From the NCBI GenBank assembly GCA_023391425.1, contig JAEWAX010000066.1, positions 1-64,000 of the forward strand: a stretch of DNA of 64,000 bases. Direction: 5' to 3'. Below the pieces are notes generated by a model. That model saw only the letters and a program-made list of their open reading frames with translations. It was not told the origin of the DNA and did not search any database. The stretch is from Bacillota bacterium (lineage in GTDB: Bacteria; Bacillota; Clostridia; Acetivibrionales; DSM-1351). Position numbers and translations under genes: made by a program. The stretch's first letter is position 1; the number at the start of each line of letters is the position of its first letter. Below are positions 17,881-26,630 of this stretch, in pieces.

Positions 17881-19728
17881 ATGATTAATTATTTTCCACC
17901 TATTAATCATGATGAGTTAATATATAGCATATTAGGAAGGTATCATAAAACTGACGGAAACAACAATATAAAGGACACATTTCAAGATTTTTTTTCAAGG
18001 TCGACAATTACTCCAATCGTTGATTTGCCATGCCATTTAGATGAACTCTCTAGCAATTTGCCAAAAGATATGGGGTACAGTAGTGAATTTTTTATTCATA
18101 ACTGTACTCTTTTTCCATTTTACTCACCATTTATGTGTCATGAATCGCGTCGAAAATGTATTAATATTATGAAAAGTGGAAATGGATCTACCTTGAAAAC
18201 TAAGATGGGCATTGTTGCCGGAGGTATTTGTAAAAAAAATCACATATATTATTGCCCAAAATGTGTGGAGCATGAGGAAGGAAACCAAATAGAACCTTAT
18301 ATTCATAGGTTACATCAAGTCGAAGGTGTTTTTATATGTGATAAACATGATTGCAAATTAAAAGAATATGGACAAGGAATATTAAGTAAAATACAGGTGA
18401 CCTACATCGATGTTAACAAAGTTAATTATGAAGTTGAGTACATGGATGATAAAAACACACAGGACAAACTTCTGAAGATTACTAATGAAGTGAAATACTT
18501 ACTAGAAAATGATGTTAGTAGTTATCTAAATAATGTTAAAATACATGAAAGATATTACGATTTGCTAGATGAAAAAGGCTATTTAACTGCAAGCAAATGC
18601 GTTAAGCAGGATAAACTAGGACGAGACTTTATTAATTATTATGGGTCTGATTTTCTGGATATACTTGAGTCTCAAATTAATATTAAGGATGAAAATAATT
18701 GGTTAAAGATAATTCTTAGAAAGACCCATCGTATAGTTCATCCTATAAGGCACATTTTGTTAATTGATTTTCTCTCTGGTAGTATTAAGAGTTTTATATA
18801 TTATAATCCAGAGCCACAAGTATATCCATGTCTTAATAAATTTTGTAACAGCTTTAAGAACTCATCAAGTACTGAATATAAAATAACTTCAGATTACAAA
18901 ACTAGAGAACCTGTAGCTACAGTTACTTGTAAAGATTGTGGATTTATATATTCAAGAAAGAAGTCTTCAGACATATATAGAATAGGTACTATAAAAGACT
19001 TTGGATTCCTGTGGTTAGGTAAATTAGAGGAGATTCTTGCTTATAATAAGGAAAGCTCATTAAGGTCAATTTCAAGAGAAATGGAATGTGATCCAAAAAC
19101 AATCGTTAAGTATGCTAATAAATTAGGCTACTCAAATTCAATTCAAAGTACAATGAAAATTTATACTAAAAGAATAAAGAATACCCAAGAAAATAAAGGG
19201 CTTCGCTATAAAAATAGTATTTTGGAACTTATACGTGCTAATCCAACTATCTCAATAACAGAAATTAAACAGCTTAAATATAAAGACTATATGTGGTTAT
19301 ATAAAAATGATAAAGTTTGGTTAATGGCTGTAAGTCCAACTCATAAGAAGCCAGACAGTAATGTACACAATAAAGTGGATTGGGATAAGAGAGATAGAGA
19401 GCTAGTTGAATCACTTCAGACAGCGTACCTAAGCGTTAAAAATAATGAGCCTGAAATAAGAATAACTAAAACTTTGCTTGGAAGAAAATGCAAGGTTTTA
19501 CCATATATTGAGAAAAAGCTTAATAAATTACCCCTAAGTAAAGAGTACCTTGAAATAATACAGGAATCTGTAGAAGAATTTCAAATTAGAAGGGTAAACA
19601 CTATATGTGATGATTTACGTAATAAAGGTGAAGAAATTGTTGAATGGAAAATAAAAAAGTTAGCTGGATTAAAGGATAATTTATCTAGTAAGGTTTTAGA
19701 AGTTATAAAAAATTATTTAAAATCATAA
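17881..19728 (+). CDS. tnsD: TnsD-like target selector, operon copy
   Basis: A 615-residue TniQ/TnsD protein, last gene of tnsABCD and 15 bp behind tnsC. It has the zinc-finger CPKC...CDKH at C125, C128, C153 and H156, nearly the same positions as in Tn7 TnsD, with HRLHQVEGVFIC between the pairs, a second Cys pair in TCKDCGFIYSR, and a helix-turn-helix near LRSISREMECDPKTIVKYANKLG. Tn7 TnsD binds the 3' end of glmS and directs insertion just past it. Being in the operon of an element sitting in attTn7, this copy is the more likely glmS-specific one, but the divergent paralogue could be instead. No good terminator is seen after it. Confidence 0.9.
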   Translation: MINYFPPINHDELIYSILGRYHKTDGNNNIKDTFQDFFSRSTITPIVDLPCHLDELSSNLPKDMGYSSEFFIHNCTLFPFYSPFMCHESRRKCINIMKSGNGSTLKTKMGIVAGGICKKNHIYYCPKCVEHEEGNQIEPYIHRLHQVEGVFICDKHDCKLKEYGQGILSKIQVTYIDVNKVNYEVEYMDDKNTQDKLLKITNEVKYLLENDVSSYLNNVKIHERYYDLLDEKGYLTASKCVKQDKLGRDFINYYGSDFLDILESQINIKDENNWLKIILRKTHRIVHPIRHILLIDFLSGSIKSFIYYNPEPQVYPCLNKFCNSFKNSSSTEYKITSDYKTREPVATVTCKDCGFIYSRKKSSDIYRIGTIKDFGFLWLGKLEEILAYNKESSLRSISREMECDPKTIVKYANKLGYSNSIQSTMKIYTKRIKNTQENKGLRYKNSILELIRANPTISITEIKQLKYKDYMWLYKNDKVWLMAVSPTHKKPDSNVHNKVDWDKRDRELVESLQTAYLSVKNNEPEIRITKTLLGRKCKVLPYIEKKLNKLPLSKEYLEIIQESVEEFQIRRVNTICDDLRNKGEEIVEWKIKKLAGLKDNLSSKVLEVIKNYLKS

Positions 19729-20001
19729 TCATACATGCCTATCTGTTTTGCCTCGACCTGGCAATTCTAATATGACAATCTTCTGTTTTCTTGCTTAATA
19801 ATTAGGAGTATTTTATATCGGATATTAATCAGTCGTGGATAGAGAATTATGTATGGATAACTATTTATCAACAATATACAAACAATTTAGATATTATTGC
19901 CAAATTTGAGTATTTTATGTTGAAATGGATATCCAAAAGATATACAATTATGAAAACAAAGTTGATTAAGCGTTTTACTTTATTCAGAAAGGATAACTAA
20001 G

Positions 20002-21039
20002 ATGAATGATTTTTCAATGGCAACTATCTCAAAATTAATTGTACATTTGATAGGGAACAAATCAAAAGAAGAAGATATGGTGCTTTCAACCCAACTTTCG
20101 GATATAACAGCAGATTCTACAGAACAATATTTAAATCAATTTTTCTTTTCCTCGTTTAAATTTGATTTGACATATCAGTTCTCTCATGAATCGGATATAA
20201 ATTTAAATGAAGTCTATAACTATACTTCAAAATTATTTAAAAACGAAGATGAGTTTTTAGAACAATCAGTTAATATAGCCAAACACTTATATGGGGTATC
20301 GACTCATCCGAATATAAAAAAAGGTGAATTGTATATATCATATATAAAAGAGTGTGTTATAGATGGAAAATCAACAGATGTTATAGGGATTTTTAAATCA
20401 GAAACGAAAGATTTCTATTTGGATATCATAGACAAACACAACAAGTTTGATATTACATGTAAAAAAGGTATAAATACAAATAAATTAGATAAAGGCTGCT
20501 TAATTTGTGATATGGGTACTAGATATCCTCAAAAAGTGTTTATTGTTGACTCGAATAGAAACGATGCTTATTACTGGAAAAAACTTTTTCTCAATGCGGA
20601 TGAAGTTACAGATGAGTATTCAAATACTTCAACTATATTGAAAACTTGTAAACAGTTTGTAAAGAAAGCCTGCCATGATATTGAGCCTACTGATAAAATA
20701 GAATTACTTAATAATTCTATTCAATATTTTGAAACCCATGATAGTTTTGAAATAGAAGACTTTACATCAACTGTTTTTAAGGATGATATTGCATCTTCAA
20801 ATTTTAAAAAATATATTCAAGAAGTAGTTCCTGAAAAATCTTTCGAAAATCCATTTGATATTTCACCTAAAGCAGTTACAACAATTAAAAAGAACATTAA
20901 AAATTGTATTAAATTAGATTCTAACATTGAAATTAGGATAAATACACAAACTCAGGCCATGGAAAGAATGGTGGAAAAAGGATATGATAACGAAAAGCAA
21001 ATGAGTTATTATAAGATTTATTTTAAAAATGAAGAATAG
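20002..21039 (+). CDS. 37-kDa nucleoid-associated protein (NdpA/YejK-type), transposon cargo
   Basis: A 345-residue protein. The opening IVHLIGNKSKEEDMVLSTQLSDIT, the VNIAKHLYGVSTHPNIKKGELYISYIKEC segment and the following DVIGIFKSETKD strand match the pattern of the 37-kDa nucleoid-associated family (NdpA/YejK), which bind DNA on the bacterial chromosome. It stands six bases before a nuclease-like gene that overlaps a third gene, so the three form an operon. In this setting the protein may sense or load on DNA for the downstream pair; that is inference. AGAAAGGATAACTAAG places the ribosome binding site correctly for the ATG. There is a 273-bp gap from tnsD in which no gene is seen. Confidence 0.7.
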   Translation: MNDFSMATISKLIVHLIGNKSKEEDMVLSTQLSDITADSTEQYLNQFFFSSFKFDLTYQFSHESDINLNEVYNYTSKLFKNEDEFLEQSVNIAKHLYGVSTHPNIKKGELYISYIKECVIDGKSTDVIGIFKSETKDFYLDIIDKHNKFDITCKKGINTNKLDKGCLICDMGTRYPQKVFIVDSNRNDAYYWKKLFLNADEVTDEYSNTSTILKTCKQFVKKACHDIEPTDKIELLNNSIQYFETHDSFEIEDFTSTVFKDDIASSNFKKYIQEVVPEKSFENPFDISPKAVTTIKKNIKNCIKLDSNIEIRINTQTQAMERMVEKGYDNEKQMSYYKIYFKNEE

Positions 21040-21057
21040 GAAAGGATGGATGATATC

Positions 21058-21987
21058 ATGGCTGGCGGAGAAAAAGCTAAAAGTTCTGGCGAATATGGGG
21101 AAGCTATTGTTGGTAAACTATTGAAACTTATAGGCTGGGACAACCCCAATAATGGTGTTTCTGTTCCTTGTGTTTTTGAAGAGAAACATGATAAGCAAAA
21201 ACATGGCATAGATTATATATATCAATATAGATCGCCTTTAAGAGATTCAACAAAACAAGAAGTATTAATTAGTGTAAAATGTCGTGATAATTACCCATCA
21301 ACCGAAGATGGGGTGAAGAAAAAGTTTAAAGAGTTTTTAATAGATTTAGCGCAAGCAATGGAATGTTATCCAGCATGTGACATCTCAAAACGTAAAATTC
21401 AAAATACTACCAAAAAAACAACATCAGGATTAATTTTTTGGATTGACCGCAACAGAGGAGATGGTCGTGAAAATATAGGAGTGATAGATAAAATTGGGAA
21501 TTTTTATTTAAAGGAAGAATGTACATATGAAGTAATTTCTCTTGTGGATAATAAACGTGCTCAGTTTTTATACAGTTTACTGACATTTACAAAAGCTAAG
21601 TATGGGGAAAATAATGTTGAGTTCTTTTATATTAATACCGGACTTAATAATGCTAGTCTAAATCGAATTTACACAGGCAAGATTATGCCCGTTGAGTATG
21701 TGAATGCTAATGTTATACCTTTAGCTATTGTAAATAGTGATAAGAAAACGTTGTTATTAGGAACTACAGACAACTTTTGCAAAGAGTATTTGTTAAGGTT
21801 AATAGGACTAGCTCAAGAACTAACAAGTACATGGGTAGCTAGTGTAATAATAGCTTTTCCAGACTATAATGAATTTGAGAATAGCGAAGATGTAATCAAT
21901 GCTAAAAATGAATTCGAAAACAGTGGTTTTCTAAATAGTATTGAAGTAATTACATTTAATCCGGATTTTAGAGATGGGGTGAAATAA
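21058..21987 (+). CDS. PD-(D/E)XK-nuclease-like protein (possibly GapS4a-type), transposon cargo
   Basis: A 309-residue protein. The N-terminal GEYGEAIVGKLLKLIGW helix, GIDYIY (D52) and VLISVKCRD (K74) have the order of a PD-(D/E)XK nuclease fold, with Ser where the usual E/Q of the E-x-K would be, so activity is uncertain. From memory the protein resembles GapS4a, half of the two-gene anti-phage system GAPS4; this was not checked. It overlaps or abuts the next gene (stop at 21987, start at 21987). Start: ATG 21058 is preferred for its MAGGEKAKSSGEYGE opening, but ATG 21046 is equally readable after TAGGAAAGG. Confidence 0.55.
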   Translation: MAGGEKAKSSGEYGEAIVGKLLKLIGWDNPNNGVSVPCVFEEKHDKQKHGIDYIYQYRSPLRDSTKQEVLISVKCRDNYPSTEDGVKKKFKEFLIDLAQAMECYPACDISKRKIQNTTKKTTSGLIFWIDRNRGDGRENIGVIDKIGNFYLKEECTYEVISLVDNKRAQFLYSLLTFTKAKYGENNVEFFYINTGLNNASLNRIYTGKIMPVEYVNANVIPLAIVNSDKKTLLLGTTDNFCKEYLLRLIGLAQELTSTWVASVIIAFPDYNEFENSEDVINAKNEFENSGFLNSIEVITFNPDFRDGVK

Positions 21988-23099
21988 TGGGAACAACGAT
22001 TAACTGTCAAACATTGCTACCTATCGGGGAAAAATTGAAACCTCTGCTGAATAAATCTTGTATAAGTGAAGCAAATATGAAAGATATTTTAACTACTAGA
22101 GGTGTATTCATTGGTGATAGCAGTAAAAAGATATCTGTTCCCTTATTAACCTTATCTGTAATAAGTCCAAGGGAATTTGAAAGTTTGCAAGAATTTCAGA
22201 AAACTAAAGAAGATAGCTTAAAAATAAAAACATCTAAAAGCATATCACTGACACCAGATAACTTAAATAATATTATACCTTTAGACTTAATTATTCCGGA
22301 TGATTTAGTTGATGAAACTAATAATTTCAGAATAGATACTGACTTAAGCTTCTCAATTAAAACTCCTAATGAATTAATTTTGGATTATGAGATTATTAGA
22401 GACGATATAACAAAAGATTGGGCAAGTAACGAAAGCCGATTTTGTGCTAGAGTAGAAGTTTTAAAAAATAGAAAAAATAATGAAATTACTTTTAAAAGTG
22501 AATTTACATCCGTAGAAACAGAAGCTACAAATTATAAGATTATCAAGTTATTGACTAATTATTTTAAATCAAAAGGTGAGATTTCTAGCAAAGATGCAAT
22601 ATCAGAGATTTCTTCTGATAAATTCACAAATGAAGAGAGATTTATATTTATGCTTCAAATAGCCAATGATAGTCCGAATGGTTTTTTAACATTTGAAGCC
22701 GTCAAGAATATTGAAATAGGACCAGATAAAATGTTTTCAATGCCAAATGGTGCAAAATGGATGGAGGGAAGCGTACGAAATATTATTATTAACAGTGAAA
22801 AAGGAGAAACCCTAGAAAACATCGAGTACATATCTAATGTTGATTATCACAAATCATTAATTTTACGTCAAATCCAAGCGCAATATAAGTTTGAGTTTGG
22901 TGGTGTTAATGGTAAATGTATTATAGAGTATGGATTTCCTCATTATTTTAGAAAATATGTAAAAGGAACCTCGTTTGAATCAAGTATTTCTAATATTTAT
23001 TTTTCCAAAGGTAGTAAGGGTGAAAATATTAAGAGCACATCGAGAAAAATATTAAGTGAGTTTCAAAATTTATATCAGCAGAAATTTGATGAAAAGTAA
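21987..23099 (+). CDS. Partner of the nuclease-like gene (possibly GapS4b-type), transposon cargo
   Basis: A 370-residue soluble protein with no catalytic motif that I can see. Its start codon overlaps the previous stop by one base, so the two are translationally coupled and probably form a complex. The opening (LPIGEKLKPLLNKSCISEANMKDILTTRGVFIGDS...LLTLSVISPREFESLQEFQ) recalls, from memory, GapS4b of the GAPS4 anti-phage system. Residues about 150-300 are of mixed alpha/beta type. There is no membrane segment. The functional link to defence is inference from the gene pair and the island. Confidence 0.5.
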   Translation: MGTTINCQTLLPIGEKLKPLLNKSCISEANMKDILTTRGVFIGDSSKKISVPLLTLSVISPREFESLQEFQKTKEDSLKIKTSKSISLTPDNLNNIIPLDLIIPDDLVDETNNFRIDTDLSFSIKTPNELILDYEIIRDDITKDWASNESRFCARVEVLKNRKNNEITFKSEFTSVETEATNYKIIKLLTNYFKSKGEISSKDAISEISSDKFTNEERFIFMLQIANDSPNGFLTFEAVKNIEIGPDKMFSMPNGAKWMEGSVRNIIINSEKGETLENIEYISNVDYHKSLILRQIQAQYKFEFGGVNGKCIIEYGFPHYFRKYVKGTSFESSISNIYFSKGSKGENIKSTSRKILSEFQNLYQQKFDEK

Positions 23100-23155
23100 T
23101 ATTCATTTGTTTTTTGCCTGGTATAAATTTATAAATATTTGGATGTGAAGATAAT

Positions 23156-24307
23156 ATGCATAATCTTTTGTTTATATGTAAAACGTGTGAGTACAATTTT
23201 AAAAGTGTTTGTGCCAATGAGGGATTATATAAAGATGAGGAGAGAATATCAAGTGAAGACATCAAATGTGACAACTGGAGGCCTTCATTTGAGTATATAT
23301 CTAAAATTGTTGAAAATGCACCATGGTATATCAAGGAACCATATAAGGGATTAAGAATTAATTATAACAGGTTTCTAGAACTATTAAGATTGGATGCGGC
23401 TGGAGTGGGTATTGAAATCAATATTTATGATGCGATTGAAAAAGTTTATGATTTAAATCATTGGGAATTAGCTGGAGTTCTAGACGTATCATCTAGTATA
23501 ATTAGTTATGCAAAAGCAAAAGGAACAATAGCCAAAAGAAAAGAGCAATTTGCTATGCGGCTAAACATTCCAATAGAATTTTTTAAACGATTTATGTCAA
23601 CACAATTAGATGTTTTAGAAAAATGCAAAGAAGAATTTTGGGAATTCTACGGGAATGAAACAATTGAGAAATTAAAACAGAGTGGTATTAATGCACTTAA
23701 TGCAAAGATAGAAAGAGACATTGTGGATAGTAAAATAGAAATGGAAAAATACCGTGCTAAAAATCAATATAAGTATCAGTATATGGGATGTGGTAAAATG
23801 TACCATGACCTTTCAGAGGATTATAAGTCAAGAGATTATGTAATAGCGATTACCCTAAAAGAGGGAGAATATTCCGGAAATCTGTTTTATGAGTATAATT
23901 ATAATTATTATGGATTATCTGTTATGATTATGAAAGATATTTTGAGTTTTATTGAAAATCTAAATTGCATAGAGATAGATGACTTAAATAAGGAAGGATT
24001 ATTAAATAATAATATTGGGTTAAGGGCAGATATCAATAGTAAAGAGCTTCAGTTTGAGTTGATCAATAAAACAGGCGATATTCTAAAAAAGGTAATACCA
24101 GAAAATGATTTGCAGAAATATATTGTCGGGTACGAAATGATTAGGTGTGATGGACATGGGAAGAAAAAGGAGCGAAAGAAGTGTAGCTCATGTGAAAACT
24201 TTAAACAATTAGATGGATGCACAAGAGGTCAGTGTTTGGCTAGAGGAGATATTATTCAGAGAAGCAGGATAATATGTGCTTTTGATTATGTTTCAAAAGA
24301 AAAATAG
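23156..24307 (+). CDS. Cys-rich protein with central HTH, transposon cargo
   Basis: A 383-residue protein of no family that I recognise. The N-terminus has CKTCEYNFKSVC and a later DIKCDNW, four Cys that could bind a metal or an Fe-S cluster. Residues about 100-145 (HWELAGVLDVSSSIISYAKAKGT) look like an Xre-type helix-turn-helix. The C-terminus has a second cluster, KCSSCENFKQLDGCTRGQC plus a later Cys. DNA-binding flanked by two metal sites suggests a regulator or sensor for the neighbouring genes. The ribosome binding site before ATG 23156 is weak. It follows the nuclease-like pair by 56 bp and may be part of that operon. Confidence 0.55.
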   Translation: MHNLLFICKTCEYNFKSVCANEGLYKDEERISSEDIKCDNWRPSFEYISKIVENAPWYIKEPYKGLRINYNRFLELLRLDAAGVGIEINIYDAIEKVYDLNHWELAGVLDVSSSIISYAKAKGTIAKRKEQFAMRLNIPIEFFKRFMSTQLDVLEKCKEEFWEFYGNETIEKLKQSGINALNAKIERDIVDSKIEMEKYRAKNQYKYQYMGCGKMYHDLSEDYKSRDYVIAITLKEGEYSGNLFYEYNYNYYGLSVMIMKDILSFIENLNCIEIDDLNKEGLLNNNIGLRADINSKELQFELINKTGDILKKVIPENDLQKYIVGYEMIRCDGHGKKKERKKCSSCENFKQLDGCTRGQCLARGDIIQRSRIICAFDYVSKEK

Positions 24308-24472
24308 AGATGTTAAAAAAATTATAGTTAAAGAAGTAAGCCTTTTGCTCTTAATAAAGTTGCCAACTCTCAATTCTACTATAATAAATCAATTATGTTA
24401 CCAAAATCAAAGGTTATAGTATGAGTGGAAAAAGATTTTTGAGAATAATTCTGTTAACTAAGGGGAATAAAA

Positions 24473-25057
24473 ATGCAATATGTAACAATAGTTATTTCTA
24501 CTTTTACAACATTTGTTGCTGCATATATTGCTGCAATGTTAGCTTATAAAAACAGTAAAAAAATCAAATATTATGAGGAAAAGAAGAAAATATATTATGA
24601 ATTAGTTTCAATACTTCCTATTGTTGGTGAAATGGTATGTCAATCAGATTATTTAGATGGTAGTGAAGGACATGGAAATGCTTCAATAAAGGCCAGAATA
24701 ATGGAAATACAATTAGAGGATGCTAAGGAACGTTTGGAAGAGTGTGAGAAGAAAAATCAAAATTATGTCGATATACAGAAAATAAGAATAGAAATATCAA
24801 ATCTTGAATATAAAATAGAAAAACATCAAAAATATTTATCAGATTTTTCAGAACTTCAAAATAAAATCCTTAATTTCGAAAAGAATGGTAATAAGAATTT
24901 TTTGAGAATTTTTGCATGTGTGGCTGTTTGGAATTGTTATATAAGATTCAATGTTGCATTAAACAATGAATATAATACAGATATTGGAGTTACAACTAAA
25001 GATATAGAGTATCATATTGACAACTTAATAAACGAAATCAGAAAAGATTTGAGTTAA
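24473..25057 (+). CDS. Small membrane-anchored coiled-coil protein, transposon cargo
   Basis: A 194-residue protein with one N-terminal transmembrane helix (about 3-25, VTIVISTFTTFVAAYIAAML) followed by a cytoplasmic basic segment and a long, charged helical stretch (about 75-130, with LEDAKERLEECEKKNQNYV) that should form a coiled coil. No catalytic motif is seen and no family is recognised. An AAGGGG ribosome binding site precedes ATG 24473. Small membrane proteins next to soluble effectors are common in abortive-infection systems; that role here is only a suggestion. Confidence 0.55.
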   Translation: MQYVTIVISTFTTFVAAYIAAMLAYKNSKKIKYYEEKKKIYYELVSILPIVGEMVCQSDYLDGSEGHGNASIKARIMEIQLEDAKERLEECEKKNQNYVDIQKIRIEISNLEYKIEKHQKYLSDFSELQNKILNFEKNGNKNFLRIFACVAVWNCYIRFNVALNNEYNTDIGVTTKDIEYHIDNLINEIRKDLS

Positions 25058-25193
25058 ACTTATGTGGTATAGAAAGATTAAGCACAAAGAAGTTGCATTT
25101 GTGATAGAGGTTGTACAAAGCACATGTTATATATGTATTAAAGAGTAAGATTATATAATTTTTAATATAGTATATATTACGTTGGAGGTCTGT

Positions 25194-26210
25194 ATGAGTG
25201 AGATACCTAAAAGTATAGATATGCTAAATTTATGGTCGAGTTTCGAAAGAGAAATAATCTATAAAAATAGGTTTTTTATTAATCATAAAATTCTAGATTA
25301 CATAAAAATTTTTTCTGAAAATAACTATCTATTGTATGACGAAAATAAAGTTCTTTATCGAGCTAGAATTTTCACAGGTGATAAATCGTTTATTAGTTAT
25401 TTAGGTTTTGGTTTGGATTTGAATAAAGTTAAAATCTTAAATGAGAGTTATCTACAAGAGTTTGGAAAAATAAAAAATGAGATAGAGAAAAAACAACATA
25501 CAGGTTTTTGGGGATATGATGAAAATGAATCTTTTATTCCAACTAATCCAGAAATAATAAGTGATGGGAGAACAAACCCAGCTTTTATAAGATATTTATA
25601 TACCGCTGAAGATCCCCATACAGCCTTAGTTGAAGTTCGACCATACCTTGGGAGTAAAGTAAGTATAGCAGAAATTAAAATTAATAAAGCGTTAAAAATA
25701 GTAAATTTTTCCCATGAAGCATTGACTGAACCATATGAAGATATGGAATATCTAGTAGACATTGCAATGAATCGATTTTCTAAACCATCAGATTCAAACA
25801 AAAAAGATTACATTGCAACTCAATATATTGCAGAGTATATAAAATCACTTGGTTATGATGGAATTAGATTCGATAGTTCTCTTCATAAAACGGGAAAAAA
25901 TGTTACAATATTTAATTATAATTCATGTGAAACTATAAGCTCGAAATTGTATGGAATAAAAGATATTATCTTTGAAACTAAAATTATAGCACCATTTACA
26001 ATGAATGTAGAAAGTATGGAAAAATGGAATATGTTAAAACCATCTATTATAGAAGAAGGATATAATCTATTTCAATTCCAATACGGGTATCAAGATAAAG
26101 AGGGTTTTAATGCCGACTTTGTTAAGCCTGGATCACAATTTCATGTGATAACGCATATAAAAGAAATTCAAGAAGATATACTTAACAGCAATATGAATAA
26201 AGCGAGATAG
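25194..26210 (+). CDS. RES-domain protein, transposon cargo
   Basis: A 338-residue protein whose middle carries the RES domain: LYRARIF (R56, R58), YTAEDPHTALVEVRP (E147) and GIRFDSSLHKTGKN (S228/S229), the Arg, Glu and Ser that name the family. RES proteins are toxins or effectors that degrade NAD+ (NAD+ phosphorylase/glycohydrolase activity in Xre-RES toxin-antitoxin pairs). No Xre antitoxin gene is adjacent, and the protein is longer than stand-alone RES toxins (about 160-230), with an N-terminal helical region and a C-terminal extension, so it may be a conditional defence effector. GGAGG at 25185-25189 sets the ATG at 25194. It is the last cargo gene. Confidence 0.8.
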   Translation: MSEIPKSIDMLNLWSSFEREIIYKNRFFINHKILDYIKIFSENNYLLYDENKVLYRARIFTGDKSFISYLGFGLDLNKVKILNESYLQEFGKIKNEIEKKQHTGFWGYDENESFIPTNPEIISDGRTNPAFIRYLYTAEDPHTALVEVRPYLGSKVSIAEIKINKALKIVNFSHEALTEPYEDMEYLVDIAMNRFSKPSDSNKKDYIATQYIAEYIKSLGYDGIRFDSSLHKTGKNVTIFNYNSCETISSKLYGIKDIIFETKIIAPFTMNVESMEKWNMLKPSIIEEGYNLFQFQYGYQDKEGFNADFVKPGSQFHVITHIKEIQEDILNSNMNKAR

Positions 26211-26256
26211 TTTCTAACTTTCAGTCAGTGAAGATAGGAGTGTGAAAAAAGTATGT

Positions 26257-26306
26257 AAAAATAGCTTTCTATGATAGAATCAAATTATCATAGGATGCTA
26301 TTTTTT
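26257..26306 (+). terminator. Terminator after the last cargo gene
   Basis: A 20-bp stem with two mismatches: left arm AAAAATAGCTTTCTATGATA, right arm TATCATAGGATGCTATTTTT, ending in six T. It closes the RES gene transcript before the far transposon end. Confidence 0.85.
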
Positions 26307-26426
26307 ATGGCGAGTTTCAGAGGTCTTTATTAATGACTTCTTAAGGAGCTTGCAATCGGCATTTAATTGGTAAATAGTAATACCAACTAATAAAAGCATT
26401 ACGTATATTTATACATTAATATAATT

Positions 26427-26576
26427 TTACTTACCAACTTAAATACAAAAATATTTAGTAGCAGACCAATAGTTTAAAGAAAACTTACCGACTTAATTAA
26501 AATAAATTTTTTATTAAAAATGTAAGTTAGCATGTTTATGACATATTAAACTTACCAACTTAAATACACGACAACA
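26427..26576 (-). repeat. glmS-distal transposon end with three spaced TnsB-type sites
   Basis: Three copies of the 19-bp site in inverted orientation (AAACTTACNNACTTAATTA) lie at 26427-26445, 26481-26499 and 26548-26566; the last is joined to the tip CACGACAACA that ends at 26576. The centres are about 54 and 67 bp apart, like the dispersed sites of the Tn7 left end. A weaker match (about 26377-26395) may be a fourth. Confidence 0.88.
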
Positions 26577-26581
26577 AGATG
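26577..26581. repeat. Target-site duplication, right copy (AGATG)
   Basis: AGATG follows the ACAACA tip directly and equals 5086-5090. Confidence 0.9.
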
Positions 26582-26630
26582 TTCAAGTTTAATAAAGTCG
26601 TGTACTAGATAATAAAGTTATGTACTGAAT

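Larger units (their letters stand above)
5091..26576 (+). mobile_element. Tn7-like transposon in attTn7 downstream of glmS
   Basis: The element is 21,486 bp. Both ends carry a 29-bp imperfect inverted repeat: the left starts TGTTCCTATGTAATTAAG and the reverse complement of the right starts TGTTGTCGTGTATTTAAG, both running on into TTGGTAAGTTT. AGATG flanks both sides. Inside are tnsA, tnsB, tnsC and tnsD in order, a second tnsD homologue, and about a dozen cargo genes. The end next to glmS has three tightly packed TnsB-type sites, as in the right end of Tn7, and the far end has three spaced sites, as in the left end, so orientation is also canonical. No Cas genes, CRISPR array or TnsE homologue were seen. 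Because tnsC carries an in-frame stop the copy may be unable to move. Confidence 0.95.

Noticed and set aside
5091..26576. Possible CRISPR-associated Tn7 (CAST) system
   Set aside because: Two TniQ-family genes prompted the idea, but both are full TnsD length with zinc fingers, and there is no Cas gene and no array of spaced repeats; the 19-bp repeats are TnsB-type end sites.
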